From DAIDKA01 sp963708865 (lineage in GTDB: Bacteria > Pseudomonadota > Gammaproteobacteria > Steroidobacterales > Steroidobacteraceae): a stretch of DNA of 64,000 nt. Under the pieces are notes generated by a model. The model was not told the DNA's origin and did no database searches. It saw nothing but the letters and a program-made list of their open reading frames with translations. Shown here one piece after another: positions 62,784 to 64,000 of this stretch; within the stretch, counting starts at the first letter, position 1; each line of letters starts with the position of its first letter. The stretch is taken from the NCBI GenBank assembly GCA_963708865.1, contig CAVPUC010000002.1, forward strand, positions 1-64,000. Direction: 5' to 3'. Made by a program: the position numbers and the translations under genes.

Positions 62784-64000
62784 TTGCACTACTGGCTCAT
62801 CATGCCCGCGGCAGGCTCCGGTCGCCGCTTTGGCACGCAGCTGCCAAAACAGTACGCCCCTTTGCTCGGCCGCACCGTCATGGAGTGGGCGCTGGCGCCG
62901 TTTGTGGCGGATCCGCAGTGCCGCGGCATCACGGTCGCCTTGGCGCCGGAGGATGCTCGGTGGCCGCGGCTCGCCGGGCGGCTGCCCGCCACGGTCGCGA
63001 CCGTCCCGGGCGGCGCGCAGCGCAGCGCCTCGGTGCTCAACGGGCTGCGCGCGCTGGGACCGATGGCCGATGAGCGCGACTGGGTGCTGGTACACGATGC
63101 GGCGCGGCCGTGTCTGCCGGCCGCGGATCTGGCGCAGCTGCTGCGCGAGCTCGGCGCGGAGGAGACCGGTGGACTCCTGGCCACGCGCGGTGCCGACACG
63201 CTGAAGTTTGCGCCCATGGGGGGAGCCACCGCGGTCGCGCGAACAGTGGATCGCACCGGCCTGTGGCGGGCCCTGACCCCGCAGATGTTCCGCTTAGGCG
63301 CGCTGCGCAAGGCGCTCGAGGCAGCTCACGATGCGGGGCGCACGCCCACGGATGAGTCCCAGGCCCTGGAATGGGTGGGCGCACGGCCACTCCTGGTGGA
63401 AGGATCCGCCGCGAACATCAAGGTGACCACTGCCCAGGACCTGGTGGTGGCAGCGGCGATTCTGACTTCGGCGGGTGGCGCGGCCCCGCAGCTGATCGGT
63501 AAGGAGCAGCCCATGCGCATCGGATCCGGATTTGATGTCCATACCTTTGGCGAGGGGGACTTCGTGATGCTCGGGGGCGTACGCGTGCCCTACGGTCGCG
63601 GTGTCATCGCGCACTCCGACGGCGATGTGATCCTGCACGCGCTGTGCGATGCGATGCTTGGCGCGGCCGGGCTCGGGGATATCGGCCAGCATTTCCGCGA
63701 CGATGACCCGCAGTGGCGCGGCGCCGACAGCAAGGGTTTCGTGCGCGCGGTGCTCGCCATGCTGCGCGAGCGCAAGCTTGCGGTGGTCAATGCCGACATC
63801 ACGGTGCTGGCGGAGGCACCGCGCCTGTCGAGGCACCGTGAGGACATCCGCCACAGCATCGCCGCGCTCCTCGAGGTCGAATCGGACTGCGTGAACGTGA
63901 AGGCGACCACCACCGAGAAAATGGGCTTCCTTGGCCGAGGCGAGGGCCTTGCCGCCCAGGCCGTGGTGCTCTTGCGCGCCGTCCCTCAGGCGCAGGATTG
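62784..64000 (+). CDS. ispDF: IspD-IspF in one reading frame (MEP cytidylyltransferase / MECDP synthase), 3' end at window edge
   Basis: One uninterrupted frame encodes IspD then IspF, consecutive-family enzymes of the MEP pathway. IspD (to ~residue 220) has PAAGSGRRFG, PKQYAPL, VPGGAQRSASVLNGL, VHDAARPCL and the terminal EGSAANIKVTTAQDL. IspF starts at an internal Met (63513), MRIGSGFDVHTFGEGD, with HSDGDVILHALCDAMLGAAGLGDIG and NVKATTTEKMGFLGRGEG. The linker is ~22 residues and contains an SD-like AAGGAG six bases before the IspF Met, so separate initiation of IspF is possible. I start at TTG 62784, in frame; ATG 62802 would cut the first strand. The last complete codon is 63996-63998, close to the expected IspF end. 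Confidence 0.88.
   Translation, partial: MHYWLIMPAAGSGRRFGTQLPKQYAPLLGRTVMEWALAPFVADPQCRGITVALAPEDARWPRLAGRLPATVATVPGGAQRSASVLNGLRALGPMADERDWVLVHDAARPCLPAADLAQLLRELGAEETGGLLATRGADTLKFAPMGGATAVARTVDRTGLWRALTPQMFRLGALRKALEAAHDAGRTPTDESQALEWVGARPLLVEGSAANIKVTTAQDLVVAAAILTSAGGAAPQLIGKEQPMRIGSGFDVHTFGEGDFVMLGGVRVPYGRGVIAHSDGDVILHALCDAMLGAAGLGDIGQHFRDDDPQWRGADSKGFVRAVLAMLRERKLAVVNADITVLAEAPRLSRHREDIRHSIAALLEVESDCVNVKATTTEKMGFLGRGEGLAAQAVVLLRAVPQAQD

Noticed and set aside
1..64000. CRISPR array, insertion sequence, tRNA or rRNA gene
   Set aside because: No regularly spaced repeats, transposase motifs, tRNA cloverleaf or rRNA sequence was recognised on either strand by reading; a tRNA scan was not possible.

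Overview
The window is GC-rich chromosomal DNA, almost fully coding, from a gammaproteobacterium. The right half carries the gammaproteobacterial order map-glnD-dapC-dapD (minus) divergent from rpsB-tsf-pyrH-frr-uppS-cdsA-dxr-bamA-skp-lpxD-fabZ-lpxA-lpxB-rnhB-dnaE-accA-tilS-pyrG-kdsA-eno-ftsB-ispDF (plus). A GTP-dependent PEP carboxykinase and three porins of the general Gram-negative family fit an environmental lineage near Xanthomonadales, Steroidobacterales or Nevskiales; that placement is an inference from gene content, not a phylogeny. No rRNA, tRNA, CRISPR array or insertion sequence was seen.

Layout. 1-5.1 kb: the end of an FHA-domain (probably cyclase-linked) protein, frameshifted pckG, a YoaA/DinG-type helicase and frameshifted tsaB. 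5.1-19.6 kb: a phosphate-starvation (Pho) block made of phoB-phoR, a PlcP-like metallophosphoesterase, phoU1, dsbB, then (past dapE on the other strand) pstS-pstC-pstA-pstB1-pstB2-phoU2, flanked by two minus-strand porins. Repeats with the 11-bp spacing of PhoB sites lie before phoB, the phosphoesterase, pstS and the 521-aa porin. Together these genes would sense phosphate, import it through porin and Pst, and possibly recover it from phospholipids. 19.8-28.7 kb: a co-directional minus-strand unit with an OmpR/EnvZ-type two-component pair, a tripartite RND efflux pump and a universal stress protein. 28.8-33.6 kb is the accessory part: a histidine-kinase relic, a frameshifted ClC channel, two small lipoproteins, a possible 52-aa ORF and a third porin.

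33.6-64 kb: housekeeping genes for lysine/DAP synthesis, nitrogen signalling, translation (with a structured rpsB leader), isoprenoids, outer-membrane biogenesis, lipid A, fatty acids, DNA replication, CTP, KDO, glycolysis and division. Departures from the usual layout are an S2 protein with a roughly 100-residue tail, no rseP between dxr and bamA, and IspD and IspF in one reading frame.

A technical point colours the annotation: about 13 single-base frame changes interrupt otherwise well-conserved genes, including essential dnaE (twice). At least ten have the sense of one extra base. Most are probably sequence or assembly errors, so these genes are annotated across the shifts.
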